Source: an uncultured bacterium
GTDB lineage: Bacteria > Krumholzibacteriota > Krumholzibacteriia > LZORAL124-64-63
Direction: 5' to 3'
NCBI GenBank assembly: GCA_937910695.1
Contig: CALEMW010000220.1
Span: forward strand, 62,001 to 126,000
DNA length: 64,000 nt
The position numbers and the translations under genes are program-made. Positions 29,303 to 39,548 of this stretch are shown here, one piece after another (the stretch's first letter is position 1; each line of letters opens with the position of its first letter). The notes beneath the pieces are model-generated. The model was not told the DNA's origin, did not search any database, and was given only the letters and a program-made list of their open reading frames with translations.

Positions 29303-30477
29303 GGACCGGCGTCGCGGCCGATGGCCGCACCGGTGAAGAAGAAGAACGCCAGGCTGACTTCGGCATCGCCGAAGGTCCAATCCACCAGACCGGCGACGTT
29401 GATCACGGTCCAAGCCCCAAATGCACCGGCCAACCAAACAAGCCGCCAGCTGGGCCAGCGGCCCCGTTCCCGGACCAGAGTCCGGTAACGGAGCAAGAGC
29501 CTCCGGAGCAGGGCGATCAGCAACCAGGTTCCGAGTATCAGACCCGGGAACCCCCAGAGAACGGCCATCATCAACTGATTCTGATGGAGATGGGGCAGCT
29601 TCCGCAGGCTGCCGCCATCCTTACCGGTGACGGACACTTCGGCGTATCGAGACAGATTCTGATCACCGACACCCGTCCAGGGATGGTCCCGCACGAGATC
29701 GACGCCGATCTCCCACAGTGAAACCCTCTGGGCATTGGTGCGGAACTCGGGATCGACCATCGTCCCGAGGCGCGCCCTCATGTTCGCCGGGCCCGCCGCC
29801 ACGACGATGATCAGCAGGACGATCAATGCCGGAACCCAGCGGGGGCGCAGCATCAACAAGACAACGGCGAACCCGACGGCTACGCCCAGCCAACCGCTCC
29901 GCGTCCAAGTGAAGAACAGGGCCGCGGTCAAAGCCGGCAAGGCGGCCCAACCTGTCAGGCGCGCCCGCCACGACGGTGCCGCGAGGGCGACGGCAAACGC
30001 GAAGACCGCGGCCAGAGCCATGAGCCAGGCCCCGGTGATCGTGCTGTGCTGCACCAGCCCGATGCGTCTTGAGTAGTTGTCGGAGCCGAGCACTTCGGTG
30101 GCAAGGGAGTAGATCGCATTGGCCGCTCCTCCGGTCAGCAACCCCCCGAGCAGCCAGGCCCGCGCCCGTTCATCGCGGGCCAGCAGAACTCCGACCCAGA
30201 TTGCGGTCATCAAGTAATAGCGTTTGGTGGACACCAAACTCGCGGCGGGATCGGTACTGAAGGGAATCGTCACCAGGCCCCAGGCGACAAAGGCCAGAAT
30301 GGGCCATTCCAGGCCGGTTCTGGGCAATGACCACCAACGACGCCAGACGCCGACACCTCCGCACAGCAGCAACAGAGCCAGGGTGATCTGACTGACGGCC
30401 ACCGACGTCATGGTCGCGGCGCTGAACAACACGCCGAGGCCGAGGAGCACGCCCTCGGCCCGGTTGTTGTGCTGCAT
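29290..30477 (-). CDS. O-antigen ligase family membrane protein
   Basis: Polytopic; FTWTRSGWLGVAVGFAVVLL and HPWTGVGDQNLSRY...HLHQNQLMMAVLWGFPGL motifs. Confidence 0.88.
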   Translation of the reverse strand: MQHNNRAEGVLLGLGVLFSAATMTSVAVSQITLALLLLCGGVGVWRRWWSLPRTGLEWPILAFVAWGLVTIPFSTDPAASLVSTKRYYLMTAIWVGVLLARDERARAWLLGGLLTGGAANAIYSLATEVLGSDNYSRRIGLVQHSTITGAWLMALAAVFAFAVALAAPSWRARLTGWAALPALTAALFFTWTRSGWLGVAVGFAVVLLMLRPRWVPALIVLLIIVVAAGPANMRARLGTMVDPEFRTNAQRVSLWEIGVDLVRDHPWTGVGDQNLSRYAEVSVTGKDGGSLRKLPHLHQNQLMMAVLWGFPGLILGTWLLIALLRRLLLRYRTLVRERGRWPSWRLVWLAGAFGAWTVINVAGLVDWTFGDAEVSLAFFFFTGAAIGRDAGPHSA

Positions 30478-30505
30478 CACCGTTGCGTCGGTCACAAGAC
30501 CCCCG

Positions 30506-31579
30506 TTAGAGGCGAACCCGTTGACGGACCTGCTCGGCCAGGGCCAGGAAGGCGTCCTTGGTCGGACCGTCGCCCTGCTCCACGACCGGTCTGCCCGAGT
30601 CTCCCCCCTCGCGGGTGGCCGGGTCGAGGGGAATCTCACCCAGCAGGGGCACGCCGAATTCCTTCGCCACGCTGGCGCCGCCGCCCTCGCCGAAGATAGC
30701 GAAACTCTTGCCCGTATCCGGACACACGAAGCGGCTCATGTTCTCGATCACGCCCACGATGGGCACATCGACCTTGGCGAACATCTGGATGCCGCGCCGC
30801 ACATCGGCCAGAGCCAGTTCCTGGGGCGTGGTCACCATGACGACACCGTCCACGGGCACCTGCTGCACCAGGGTCAATTGGGCGTCGCCGGTGCCGGGGG
30901 GCATGTCCACCACGAGATAGTCGAGGTTGTCCCACTGCACGTCTTTGAGGAACTGCCGCACCGCCGCCATGACCATCGGCCCGCGCCAGACGACCGCCTG
31001 GCCCGGGGGCACGAGCATGCCCATGGAGATGCACTGCAGACCGTGGCTCTCCACAGGGCGGATGGAATTCTCTCCCACAGCCAGCGGACTTTCATCGGTA
31101 CCCAACATGGTAGGCAGGGACGGACCGTAGATATCGGCATCCAGCAGGCCCACACGGTGGCCCGCCGCCTTCAGGGCCAGAGCCAGGTTCACCGCCACGG
31201 TGGATTTGCCCACGCCGCCCTTGCCGCTGGCCACCGCCACGATCTTCTTCACGCCGGGCAGGCCGGCACGGTCGGCCCAGGGGTCGGGATTGGTCGGACT
31301 GTGCTGATGAGCCGGCTTGGTCTCGGGCTGGATGACATCGACGGTCAGGGCCTGGAGCCCGGGCAGGGACTTGAGGCGCTCGCCTATGGCGTCGACCACC
31401 CCATCGATGGTCTCCTGCTTTTCGGTGGTGTGCCGAACGATGACGCTGACACGGCCTTCTTCGACCACGACGTCGGCGATCAGGTCGATCTTCGTTACGC
31501 TCACCTTGGTGCCGGGAACGAGGACCTCGGCAAGGGCATCGCGGACGGTGTCTTGAGTCGGATGCTGGTTATCGGACAA
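30506..31579 (-). CDS. mrp: Mrp/NBP35 family P-loop ATPase (Fe-S carrier)
   Basis: VASGKGGVGKSTVAVNLALAL, LLDADIYGPSLPTMLG, VDMPPGTGDAQLTL, VIENMSRFVCPDTGK, N-terminal DUF59-like region. Confidence 0.95.
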   Translation of the reverse strand: MSDNQHPTQDTVRDALAEVLVPGTKVSVTKIDLIADVVVEEGRVSVIVRHTTEKQETIDGVVDAIGERLKSLPGLQALTVDVIQPETKPAHQHSPTNPDPWADRAGLPGVKKIVAVASGKGGVGKSTVAVNLALALKAAGHRVGLLDADIYGPSLPTMLGTDESPLAVGENSIRPVESHGLQCISMGMLVPPGQAVVWRGPMVMAAVRQFLKDVQWDNLDYLVVDMPPGTGDAQLTLVQQVPVDGVVMVTTPQELALADVRRGIQMFAKVDVPIVGVIENMSRFVCPDTGKSFAIFGEGGGASVAKEFGVPLLGEIPLDPATREGGDSGRPVVEQGDGPTKDAFLALAEQVRQRVRL

Positions 31580-31820
31580 AGCGGATCTCCTCGATCACGG
31601 GAACAGTCATCTACACGGGCTCGGTGGGTGGCCCACAATCGACTAGGGTATGGCAAAGCTAGCGGGAATGTAGACCGGTCGCAACGTGGAGATCGGAGAC
31701 TTCCTGCCTCATGGCACATAATACCGACATCATGTGCAACTTAGTGAAGGCCCTGCAGGTGTTATCCCTGTTGTAAACTGGGAGATCCTCCCTCCGACTC
31801 AAGACCAGGAGAACACGCCC

Positions 31821-32258
31821 ATGACCGGTCACAAAACTGCTTTCTTGATCAGTCTGTTGCTCATCACCGGGACCGCCGCCGCCCAGAGCGAGACAGAACC
31901 TGTGTCCACACCCGAGATCGTGGCCACGGAGATCCAGACGACCGGAACCGAAGATCCCCGCATGGTGGAGATCCGGGGCGTCCTGGACAAGGAACGCAGA
32001 GACGTTGCCGACTTGGTCGCCGTCTTGAACCGCACTGTCGACCACGCCGAACGCCTGGCCCTGCAGATGAACATCGCCGAGGTGAAGAAAAACGCAGAAG
32101 TCGATATGCTGAAGGTTCAACTGAAATACGCCCTCAGCGAAAACAAGGACGACGCCGTCGCCCGGCTGGAAGCCAGCATAGAGTCCATCCTGAACCCCGT
32201 CGTCCGCCTCGCTCCTGAGCAGCGCCCCGCCACCGACGAAGCGGGGGCACGCCGATGA
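31821..32258 (+). CDS. Hypothetical small secreted protein
   Basis: Signal peptide MTGHKTAFLISLLLITGTAAAQ and a helical charged body; its stop overlaps the next start (ATGA). Confidence 0.6.
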   Translation: MTGHKTAFLISLLLITGTAAAQSETEPVSTPEIVATEIQTTGTEDPRMVEIRGVLDKERRDVADLVAVLNRTVDHAERLALQMNIAEVKKNAEVDMLKVQLKYALSENKDDAVARLEASIESILNPVVRLAPEQRPATDEAGARR

Positions 32259-35200
32259 ACGCCAAATCCCTGGGACTGATCGGCCTCGTGCTGATCTTGT
32301 TCGCTTCACACGCGACGGCCACCGTGAGAACGGAGCCCGTCAAGCTGAGCCTGGCCGAAGCACCGACCCTCGTCAAAGCCGGCGAACTCTTCAACGGGAC
32401 CTTGGTGATCACCGCTACCCGTACCGTCGACCTGCTTTCGGTCGACATCGACGGCGGCCGCTGGGCCGACTTCTCCGCGGACCGCGCGGCGAACCCGTAT
32501 CTCGAGAAGGACGGCGTCGCACGCGTGTCCTTCCGAGGCGTTCCCCGATCGCTGAACGATACCGTCGTGATCAGGGTCGAAACCGATCTGGGTCCGTTCG
32601 AGGCGGTGCTCGATCTGCGCTCCTGGTCGGCAGACCGATCGATCCGTTCGGGCCGCGCCGTGCCGATCGACCCCTCGGCAGCCGAGCCACGCCCCGCCTA
32701 CCTTGGCGACCCCACGGCACCGGGGGAAGCTCGCAACACACCGCCCCACTTCCTCCCGCCCGCCGGCGTCGAGATCGGTCCCGATGCGACCGATCTGGAC
32801 GACCCGCCCGTGGCCGACAAAAGCACGCGCCGCTCGATCCGTGTCGTCGGGCGCCTCCAGTACATGCGTGACGACGGCTGGACCATCGCCGCTGAAGGCG
32901 TGACCGCCCGCGTCTACGACGAAGACAGCACCTGGGATGAACTGCTGGCCACGACGCACCTCGACGCCAACGGGGTGTTCGACGTCAGCTTCACCTGGGA
33001 CCCGTGCGGCCTTTGCGACGGACAGCCGGACCTGTACGTGGAATTCGAGACGGACGACGGCAACATCCAGGTCCAGGACTCGACGATCCTGGAGACCGAC
33101 TACTCCTGGTCGACCAACGTCCACGACGACTACAGGGAGAACTACCTCGACTTCGGCGACATGCGCCCGGAATCCGACAGCCCGGCCCTGCATATCTGGA
33201 ATACGGCCTACCGCACACGCAAATGGCTGATGGCGGAACGGGGCCTGCCCGATCTGTTCGACTTCGACGTCCAGTGGCCCGAAACGGATTTCGAGAACGC
33301 CTATTACAACGCCTACTTCGGGGAAATCCACATCTCCGCGACGAAGCAATGGAAGGAAGACACGATGGCCCACGAAATGGGCCACCATCTCGACCACATG
33401 TTCAACTACGTGCCTGATCCCGACTACTGCAACAGCTGGTGCGACGAGAACCACGACTGGCCGTTCCCGGACTGCGGCCATTGCATGTGGTGCGAGGAGA
33501 ACCCCAACGACGCCTGGAGCGAAGGGGTCTGCAACTTCATCGCCGACATCGTCACCGCCCGCGTGCCGATGGACGGCGACGGTTCATTGGCCCACTATCG
33601 CCGGAACGTCGAGAACGTCAGCACCTGCGACGGCACCAACTACCATCCGTCCCTCAAGACAGAAGGCTTCGTTTCCGCCCTGCTCCACGACATCGCGGAC
33701 GGCCAGCAGGACGACCACACGATGTTTCCCGGACGCGATCAGCTCGGCGACGGCAGCTTCTCCGGCACCGACGAGATCCTCGAGATCTTCACCCACGACT
33801 ACCATGTCCCCGTGTGGCCGGAAACCGATCCGGCCGACCTGCTCACCGTGCAGCACTTCATGGATGAATACCTCGCCCGCCATCCCGAGAAGGGAGCCGA
33901 TCTCTGGGCCACCGCCAGCAACTGCGGCTACGAGCTCGACGACACGCCGCCGCTGCCGCCGTCGAACCTGTCGTGTTCGACCCACACGCTCGGTTCGATT
34001 TCGACCAGGGCCTACTTCACATTCTGGTGGGATCCTCCCGTCGACGATCTTTCCGGTATCGCCGGCTACTCCTATGCCCTCTTCCCGAACACTCCACAGA
34101 TGCCAGAGGCTATCATCAACCGTCACGCGACGGTGTCGGTGGCGATCGGACCGGTGCCTGTGGCCACCTACTACTTCTGCATCCGGGCGGTCGACGAAGC
34201 CGGCAACTGGAGCAACAGCTACGCATGGACGGGGCCGTACACCGTGCGGGATCCGTTGCCCATCGATCTTTCTCCCTTCCAGCCGGGTGGGTGGGACTTC
34301 AACATGGTGCCGCACACCGGCGCCGTAGGAACCCCGACTTCGACCCACGTCACGCCGACGCTGACCGGCAACCTGGGCAACACCTACTTCAGCTTCGCCG
34401 GCATCAACCTCAGCGACCAGGCGACCCTGGCCACGACCCTCGACTTTACCTTCTTCCTCGACGGCACCTGGAAGCATTCGGCCCAGTACGGCCGGCTCTA
34501 CCCCTGGGAATCGTTCAAGGTGAACAACATGGGACCCCGTAATTTCTACGGCGGCCGCCACACCTTCGAAGTCCGGCACGATTTCCCCGGCCAGGAGCCC
34601 GAGGAGAATGAGAGCAACAACAACTGGGCCCGGCAGTTCGTGTGGACGCCCCTGGAGCTCTCGACAACCGGCGTACAGCTGCGCAACATCCACCTACCCT
34701 GGCGCGAAGGCAGCTGGGACGCCCTGCTGGCCGGCTACCCCATGTATTTCAACAGCGACGGTTTGAGGATGCTCTCGACGTCGGCCTTCACGGCGGTGGC
34801 AGTGCGCCCGCACAACAACGCCCTGGACTACGACGTGCGCCTGCACCAGCCCTCGACCGGATCCCAGGACGGTTTCGCCGAGTATGTGGCGAGATCGGTG
34901 CGTCCTGAGGGCATGCTCGACGCCGTGATCGTCAACCGCAACACCGTGGGCCTACAGACCTGGGACATCGGCGTCCTGAACCGTGATGACGAAGTGGGCT
35001 ATCCGTACGACATCACCTACGAGAAGAGCACGCCGTTCTCGATGGGCTTCACGGAAATCATATCGTTCGCTCAGGACGAAATGATCGACCTGAAGGAGAT
35101 CTACGTCAGTGCGAACGATGTCGCCTGGGGTCCGGTGACCGTCACCCTGGAGAACCTGGGAACGCAGAACGACGTCATCGTCGGCTGGCTGACCCGCGAT

Positions 35201-36793
35201 TTCACGCTGGGCGGACTGCTCGATGCACCGATCTCCATGTCCGTCCCCCACGGCGAAACGCAGATGCTCGATGTGACAGCCGCGGGCGCCGGATCTTGCT
35301 GCCTGGTGATCTACCGCGATCAGTTCCAGGGCACCGCGCCGATGGACGTGAGGCTGAAAGTCGAAAAACAGAGACCGAATCTCACGGCCATCAACCCCAT
35401 AGGCTGGCTCTTCCCCTTGATCCCGCGCAACACAGGCGGAGCCTCGGGCTCGTCGGTGCCCCTGACCCTGACATTGCCCGGCAATACACTCGGCGGCACG
35501 TACATCAATGCCTCGTTGCGCAACACCATGGCGGGCACCACCGACACGGAGTTCGAATACCAGATCATGACCGATGGCAACGTTTTGGCGACGCGAACGG
35601 TGCCCACCCTGGCCGGCGCCACGACCTACAGCGATTATAACCTCGGCCCTTACTACCACCGGGGGGGGCGGCACACCCTTGGTCTGCGCATCGACGAACC
35701 GGACGATGTCGGCGAACGAGACGAGACCGACAACGGCTACTCCATGCAGTGGATCTGGACCCCAGCGGCATATGCCCTCGGCACGTTCTCGGGGCGCAGC
35801 ATGCCCACCGACCCGATCGGGGGCTGGGAAGATCTCACCAGCGATGTTTACTATTACAACTGCGACGGGCTGCGCCTGACGGCGCCGTCTCCCAGCGCTC
35901 ACATGTACGGCGCCCTGGCCGTCATGCCCGGCGACACCAGCGACGTGGACGTGCGTCTGCACACGGCGAGTCCGAGTTGCCTGGCCGGCTTCGGCACGTA
36001 TCTCGCCTCGTCGTCGTGGGGACCGGGCCAGTCCGACTTCGTGATGGTCAACTACGCCGCCGCTTCCTGGCAGGATTTCGACGTGGGCGTGGTGAAAGCC
36101 TCGGGCGCACAGACCTACAACCTGCAGGCGGCGGGCTCCACTTATCTGGGCGCCAATCCCTACGGATCCCATGGCCCGTTCACCCTGGCACCCATGCAGA
36201 TCGTCGACCTGCACCACGTCTACTTCGACCCCTACCAAACGACGTTTATCGTCCGGACATACCATCCCGAGGCTCGCGTCGGAATGGCCCTCTTCAACAC
36301 GGACTACGCCTACTTCGGCAAAGGAGACTTCATCGTTCCGACAACGGAAGTCGAAATGGGCACAACCACTCAGTTCACCATGAACATTCCGGTCGACGGC
36401 GACCACTGCCTGGTGGTGTGGCGCAAGGATCGGGCGGCGTTCTACGAACCGGTCGAATACAGCTTCGACATCCTCGGCGGCACGGTGACCGATCTGCCGC
36501 CGCCGTCCGTAGTGACCAAGACGGAGATCACCGGCGCGGCACCTAATCCGTTCAATCCCATGACCACCGTCTCGTTCACGATCGCTACCGCGGGCCAGTC
36601 GGAAGTCGATGTCTACGACACCCGCGGCCGGTTGGTGCGCACTCTGACCCGAGGACTTCTCGAGTCCGGACGACATGAGGTTTCCTGGGATGGTCGCGAC
36701 GACAGCGGCGCCGTCGTTTCCGGTGGCGCGTATCTCATCCGGTTGCGAAGCGGCCCAATTGTCGACATACGTAAGGTCATTCTCGTGAAGTGA
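32255..36793 (+). CDS. Very large secreted HEXXH (gluzincin-like) metallopeptidase with duplicated CARDB-like modules and C-terminal FlgD-Ig domain
   Basis: Signal peptide; TMAHEMGHHLDHMF and downstream NDAWSEGVCNF; C-terminal NPFNPMTTVSFTIATAGQSEVDVYDTRGRLVRTL...WDGRDDSGAVVSGGAYLIRLRSG. Confidence 0.85.
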   Translation: MNAKSLGLIGLVLILFASHATATVRTEPVKLSLAEAPTLVKAGELFNGTLVITATRTVDLLSVDIDGGRWADFSADRAANPYLEKDGVARVSFRGVPRSLNDTVVIRVETDLGPFEAVLDLRSWSADRSIRSGRAVPIDPSAAEPRPAYLGDPTAPGEARNTPPHFLPPAGVEIGPDATDLDDPPVADKSTRRSIRVVGRLQYMRDDGWTIAAEGVTARVYDEDSTWDELLATTHLDANGVFDVSFTWDPCGLCDGQPDLYVEFETDDGNIQVQDSTILETDYSWSTNVHDDYRENYLDFGDMRPESDSPALHIWNTAYRTRKWLMAERGLPDLFDFDVQWPETDFENAYYNAYFGEIHISATKQWKEDTMAHEMGHHLDHMFNYVPDPDYCNSWCDENHDWPFPDCGHCMWCEENPNDAWSEGVCNFIADIVTARVPMDGDGSLAHYRRNVENVSTCDGTNYHPSLKTEGFVSALLHDIADGQQDDHTMFPGRDQLGDGSFSGTDEILEIFTHDYHVPVWPETDPADLLTVQHFMDEYLARHPEKGADLWATASNCGYELDDTPPLPPSNLSCSTHTLGSISTRAYFTFWWDPPVDDLSGIAGYSYALFPNTPQMPEAIINRHATVSVAIGPVPVATYYFCIRAVDEAGNWSNSYAWTGPYTVRDPLPIDLSPFQPGGWDFNMVPHTGAVGTPTSTHVTPTLTGNLGNTYFSFAGINLSDQATLATTLDFTFFLDGTWKHSAQYGRLYPWESFKVNNMGPRNFYGGRHTFEVRHDFPGQEPEENESNNNWARQFVWTPLELSTTGVQLRNIHLPWREGSWDALLAGYPMYFNSDGLRMLSTSAFTAVAVRPHNNALDYDVRLHQPSTGSQDGFAEYVARSVRPEGMLDAVIVNRNTVGLQTWDIGVLNRDDEVGYPYDITYEKSTPFSMGFTEIISFAQDEMIDLKEIYVSANDVAWGPVTVTLENLGTQNDVIVGWLTRDFTLGGLLDAPISMSVPHGETQMLDVTAAGAGSCCLVIYRDQFQGTAPMDVRLKVEKQRPNLTAINPIGWLFPLIPRNTGGASGSSVPLTLTLPGNTLGGTYINASLRNTMAGTTDTEFEYQIMTDGNVLATRTVPTLAGATTYSDYNLGPYYHRGGRHTLGLRIDEPDDVGERDETDNGYSMQWIWTPAAYALGTFSGRSMPTDPIGGWEDLTSDVYYYNCDGLRLTAPSPSAHMYGALAVMPGDTSDVDVRLHTASPSCLAGFGTYLASSSWGPGQSDFVMVNYAAASWQDFDVGVVKASGAQTYNLQAAGSTYLGANPYGSHGPFTLAPMQIVDLHHVYFDPYQTTFIVRTYHPEARVGMALFNTDYAYFGKGDFIVPTTEVEMGTTTQFTMNIPVDGDHCLVVWRKDRAAFYEPVEYSFDILGGTVTDLPPPSVVTKTEITGAAPNPFNPMTTVSFTIATAGQSEVDVYDTRGRLVRTLTRGLLESGRHEVSWDGRDDSGAVVSGGAYLIRLRSGPIVDIRKVILVK

Positions 36794-36800
36794 TCGAAGC

Positions 36801-36828
36801 ACGGGGGCCGTCTCTGGACGGCCCCCGT
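36801..36828 (+). terminator. Rho-independent terminator
   Basis: acgggggccgtc-tctg-gacggcccccgt perfect 12-bp stem. Confidence 0.75.
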
Positions 36829-36923
36829 TCCGAACTCCCCGCGCCTCGTTTCTCATGCTATCCTGCCCTCGACACGCCCGCCGCACCCGCGGCGGGCGCC
36901 GACGTCCGGAGTCGAGGGAAACC

Positions 36924-37685
36924 ATGGACCGCATCACCGCTCTGCTCATCGTCCGCAACGAAGAGGCTGCCCTGCCGGCCTGTCTGGACAGCCTCGCCGG
37001 CATCGTCTCACACCTCGCGGTGGTCGACACCGGCAGCGCCGACGGAACCCGCCTCGTGATCGAAAACGAAACCCGTGACGACCGGTTCGACCACGTGAGC
37101 CTCGAATTCCGACCTTTCGACAACTTCGCCGCCTGCCGCAACCACGCCCTTGCCCTCGTGGCGACACCCTGGACCCTGTCGATCGACGCCGACGAGCGTC
37201 TGTCGCCGACCCTACGAGAAGAGCTGCTCGTCGCCCTCGCCGAAGATGCCCTCGACCGCGCCGACGCCTGGACGCTCCCCTTCCACAACTTCGTTCTCGG
37301 TCGCCTCATGACCTGCCGCGAACTGACGGACCAACGTCACCTGCGACTGTTCCGCACGGCAGGAGCTCAGTTCGACGGCGAAGTGCACGAAGCCGTCATC
37401 CTGCCGGATGGAGCGGACATTCTGGAACTGCAGGGATATGTGGAACACCAAACGATGAGGTCGTGGCGGGATTATCTGCGCAAAATCGATCTCTACACGC
37501 GGCTGGAGGCCGGCGACGGCTCTCGCTTCTATGCGGTCTGCCATCTGCCGATCGCCCTGCCGGCGACGTTCTGGCGGATCTGGGTGCGGCGGGGCTGCTG
37601 TCGCGACGGTTGGCCCGGCTTCGCCTGGGCGCTGACTTCGGGACTTGGGTCCGTACTGCGCGACTGGCGGCGGCTCACCCGCTGA
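36924..37685 (+). CDS. Family 2 glycosyltransferase (WaaE/KdtX-like)
   Basis: ITALLIVRNEEAALPACLDSLAGIVSHLAVVDTGSADGT, SIDADERLSP, TDQRHLRLFRTAGAQFDGEVHE. Confidence 0.9.
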   Translation: MDRITALLIVRNEEAALPACLDSLAGIVSHLAVVDTGSADGTRLVIENETRDDRFDHVSLEFRPFDNFAACRNHALALVATPWTLSIDADERLSPTLREELLVALAEDALDRADAWTLPFHNFVLGRLMTCRELTDQRHLRLFRTAGAQFDGEVHEAVILPDGADILELQGYVEHQTMRSWRDYLRKIDLYTRLEAGDGSRFYAVCHLPIALPATFWRIWVRRGCCRDGWPGFAWALTSGLGSVLRDWRRLTR

Positions 37686-37692
37686 ATCGGAT

Positions 37693-39516
37693 TCAGCCCT
37701 GCGTTGCGTCCGCCAGTTCAGCGTCGACGATCAGTTGCTCCAACTCGCTCTGAAGCTCGGTAAGCGCTTGGCCGAAGGATTCGCGCCGTTCGTCGAGCAA
37801 CCTCGTCGCCAGTTCGTGATAGTGCGTCACGCCGGCGCGGAGATTCTCGCGAACATCACAGGCCCCACAGCTCTTGACCAGGCCTCGACGTCGTTTGTCG
37901 AGTTCCTTGCGCAGGCTGTCGAGGTGAAGAGAAAGCTCCTTGAGGAACATGTGCGGACGTGTGGTTTCTACGGGCAGGCTGATCCGTCCGTAGATGTGGT
38001 CGATCATCTCGCGCAGGCTCGACTCCCGAGAGAAGTAGACTGTGTTGGGACCGCAACAGACCGCCGTATGGGCCGAGGGGTCGAGACCGCTGGGCTTGGT
38101 GGCCCCGCCGGCGAGATCGTGACAGATACAGGCCTTGGCCATCACCATGTTCTGTTCAGCCTCGCGCTGGACAACAGTCATTTCGGAGCCTTCCAGGGCG
38201 GTCAGCTTGCGCCGTTGGTAGGCCCGACTCGCGGTGCAGATGGGAGCCTTGGTGAATTCGGTGTCCGAGACGAGGAATCCCTTGGGGCAGGCGCTCCCCG
38301 GCTTGCCGTCGGCGATCCTCTCCAGGCGTTCGTGTTCGCTGTCGGAAGATCGGAGGCTCCAGAAGGGCACGCCGAGAGGCGAGGCGTCGCTCAAAAAGAC
38401 GTCGTCTTCGCCGGCTTCGCAGAGTCGGGCGAGATGCATCTCGTCGATGTTCACTACTTCGGGGACGAAGAGGAACGGACTCCCCCAGCCGGTTCCGTCC
38501 ACTCCATAACGAGTATTGAGCAGCGCGACCTCTTCCGCGGTGCCGATGCCGCCCTGGACCGTCACACGAATTTCAGGAGATGTGGCGGGCGTCTGCCGGC
38601 CGAGCTCGACTAAGGCCGCGCTCCACATGCTTGAAAGATCTTCGCGCAGTTCGTCGCGGCGGGTGCGGAAATCTTCGAGCACAGGCCCGAGCAGGACTCC
38701 CTTGCCTCCGAAGGCATGTCCGCCGCAGTTCAAACCCGATTCGATGCGGTATTCCGACACCCACAGACCCTGGCGCGCCAGAAGCTTGCCCTGGATCAGA
38801 GCCGAGCGGAAGTCGCTGACCTTCAGGATGATGCGTTTGCGCATCTCGCCGGTCGCATCGGGGAAGAAATCAGGAAACTCGCGCAGGTAGCCGTAGAGTT
38901 TGCGGTTCATGCCAGCCGAAAGAACGACCGACGACTCCAGCTTGCTCCTGGCAAAACCGCGCAACGCGGTCATGGCGTCGGAGAACAGAGGACCTGCCGG
39001 CATGCCTTTGACCACTCGGGCCCGGTCGAGCTTGGTCATGATGTTCACATCGATGGCGCCCGGACGCACGTGGCGTCGCAGATCTTCCTGCAGCGCGGCG
39101 CGGCGGGCAGGGTCGGCCGTGGCCTGCATGCTGCTGTAGAGTGACTTCAAAGGCGACTCGGGCAGCATCTCGAAGTACGCCGTCAGTTCATTGCCCTTCT
39201 CGAAGGCGGACTGGCGCAGTCTCTCGACCTGGCGATGAACCAGATCGTCGAGCAGATCGAGGTACGCGGTGATACGGTTGGCGCGGGAGTCGTCGGCGTC
39301 GGCGGCGATGGCTTCGTAGGGATGACCAGTCTTACGGCTGAGCCAGCCGCGCATCTGTTCGATGAGCACGTCATCGACCAGCGAGACGACCGAGGAGATG
39401 CCGTAGCGGGCCACCTTCAAAGGCGTATCGATGGTGAACCCCGTTCCCATGACGGGAATGTGGAAGCGGTGAACGGGATTGATCAGAGGGTGGCTCATGA
39501 CTCCGGTCCTCTTCAA
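37693..39516 (-). CDS. Uncharacterised protein with NPD-like (nitronate monooxygenase-type) TIM-barrel motifs and Cys-rich C-terminal half
   Basis: HRFHIPVMGTGFTIDTPLKVARYGISSVVSL; SGLNCGGHAFGGKG; IRVTVQGGIGTAEEVALLNTRYGVDGTGWGSPFLFVPE; C-terminal Cys clusters. Confidence 0.7.
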   Translation of the reverse strand: MKRTGVMSHPLINPVHRFHIPVMGTGFTIDTPLKVARYGISSVVSLVDDVLIEQMRGWLSRKTGHPYEAIAADADDSRANRITAYLDLLDDLVHRQVERLRQSAFEKGNELTAYFEMLPESPLKSLYSSMQATADPARRAALQEDLRRHVRPGAIDVNIMTKLDRARVVKGMPAGPLFSDAMTALRGFARSKLESSVVLSAGMNRKLYGYLREFPDFFPDATGEMRKRIILKVSDFRSALIQGKLLARQGLWVSEYRIESGLNCGGHAFGGKGVLLGPVLEDFRTRRDELREDLSSMWSAALVELGRQTPATSPEIRVTVQGGIGTAEEVALLNTRYGVDGTGWGSPFLFVPEVVNIDEMHLARLCEAGEDDVFLSDASPLGVPFWSLRSSDSEHERLERIADGKPGSACPKGFLVSDTEFTKAPICTASRAYQRRKLTALEGSEMTVVQREAEQNMVMAKACICHDLAGGATKPSGLDPSAHTAVCCGPNTVYFSRESSLREMIDHIYGRISLPVETTRPHMFLKELSLHLDSLRKELDKRRRGLVKSCGACDVRENLRAGVTHYHELATRLLDERRESFGQALTELQSELEQLIVDAELADATQG

Positions 39517-39548
39517 TGACGGACGCTGGGCACCGAGACAGGATGGTT

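Noticed and set aside
30410-31744. 444-aa plus-strand ORF
   Set aside because: Antisense to mrp and the O-antigen ligase gene; His/Gly-rich shadow.
34952-37309. 785-aa minus-strand ORF
   Set aside because: Antisense to the secreted HEXXH protein and GT2 genes; Arg/Gly/Val-rich shadow translation without motifs.
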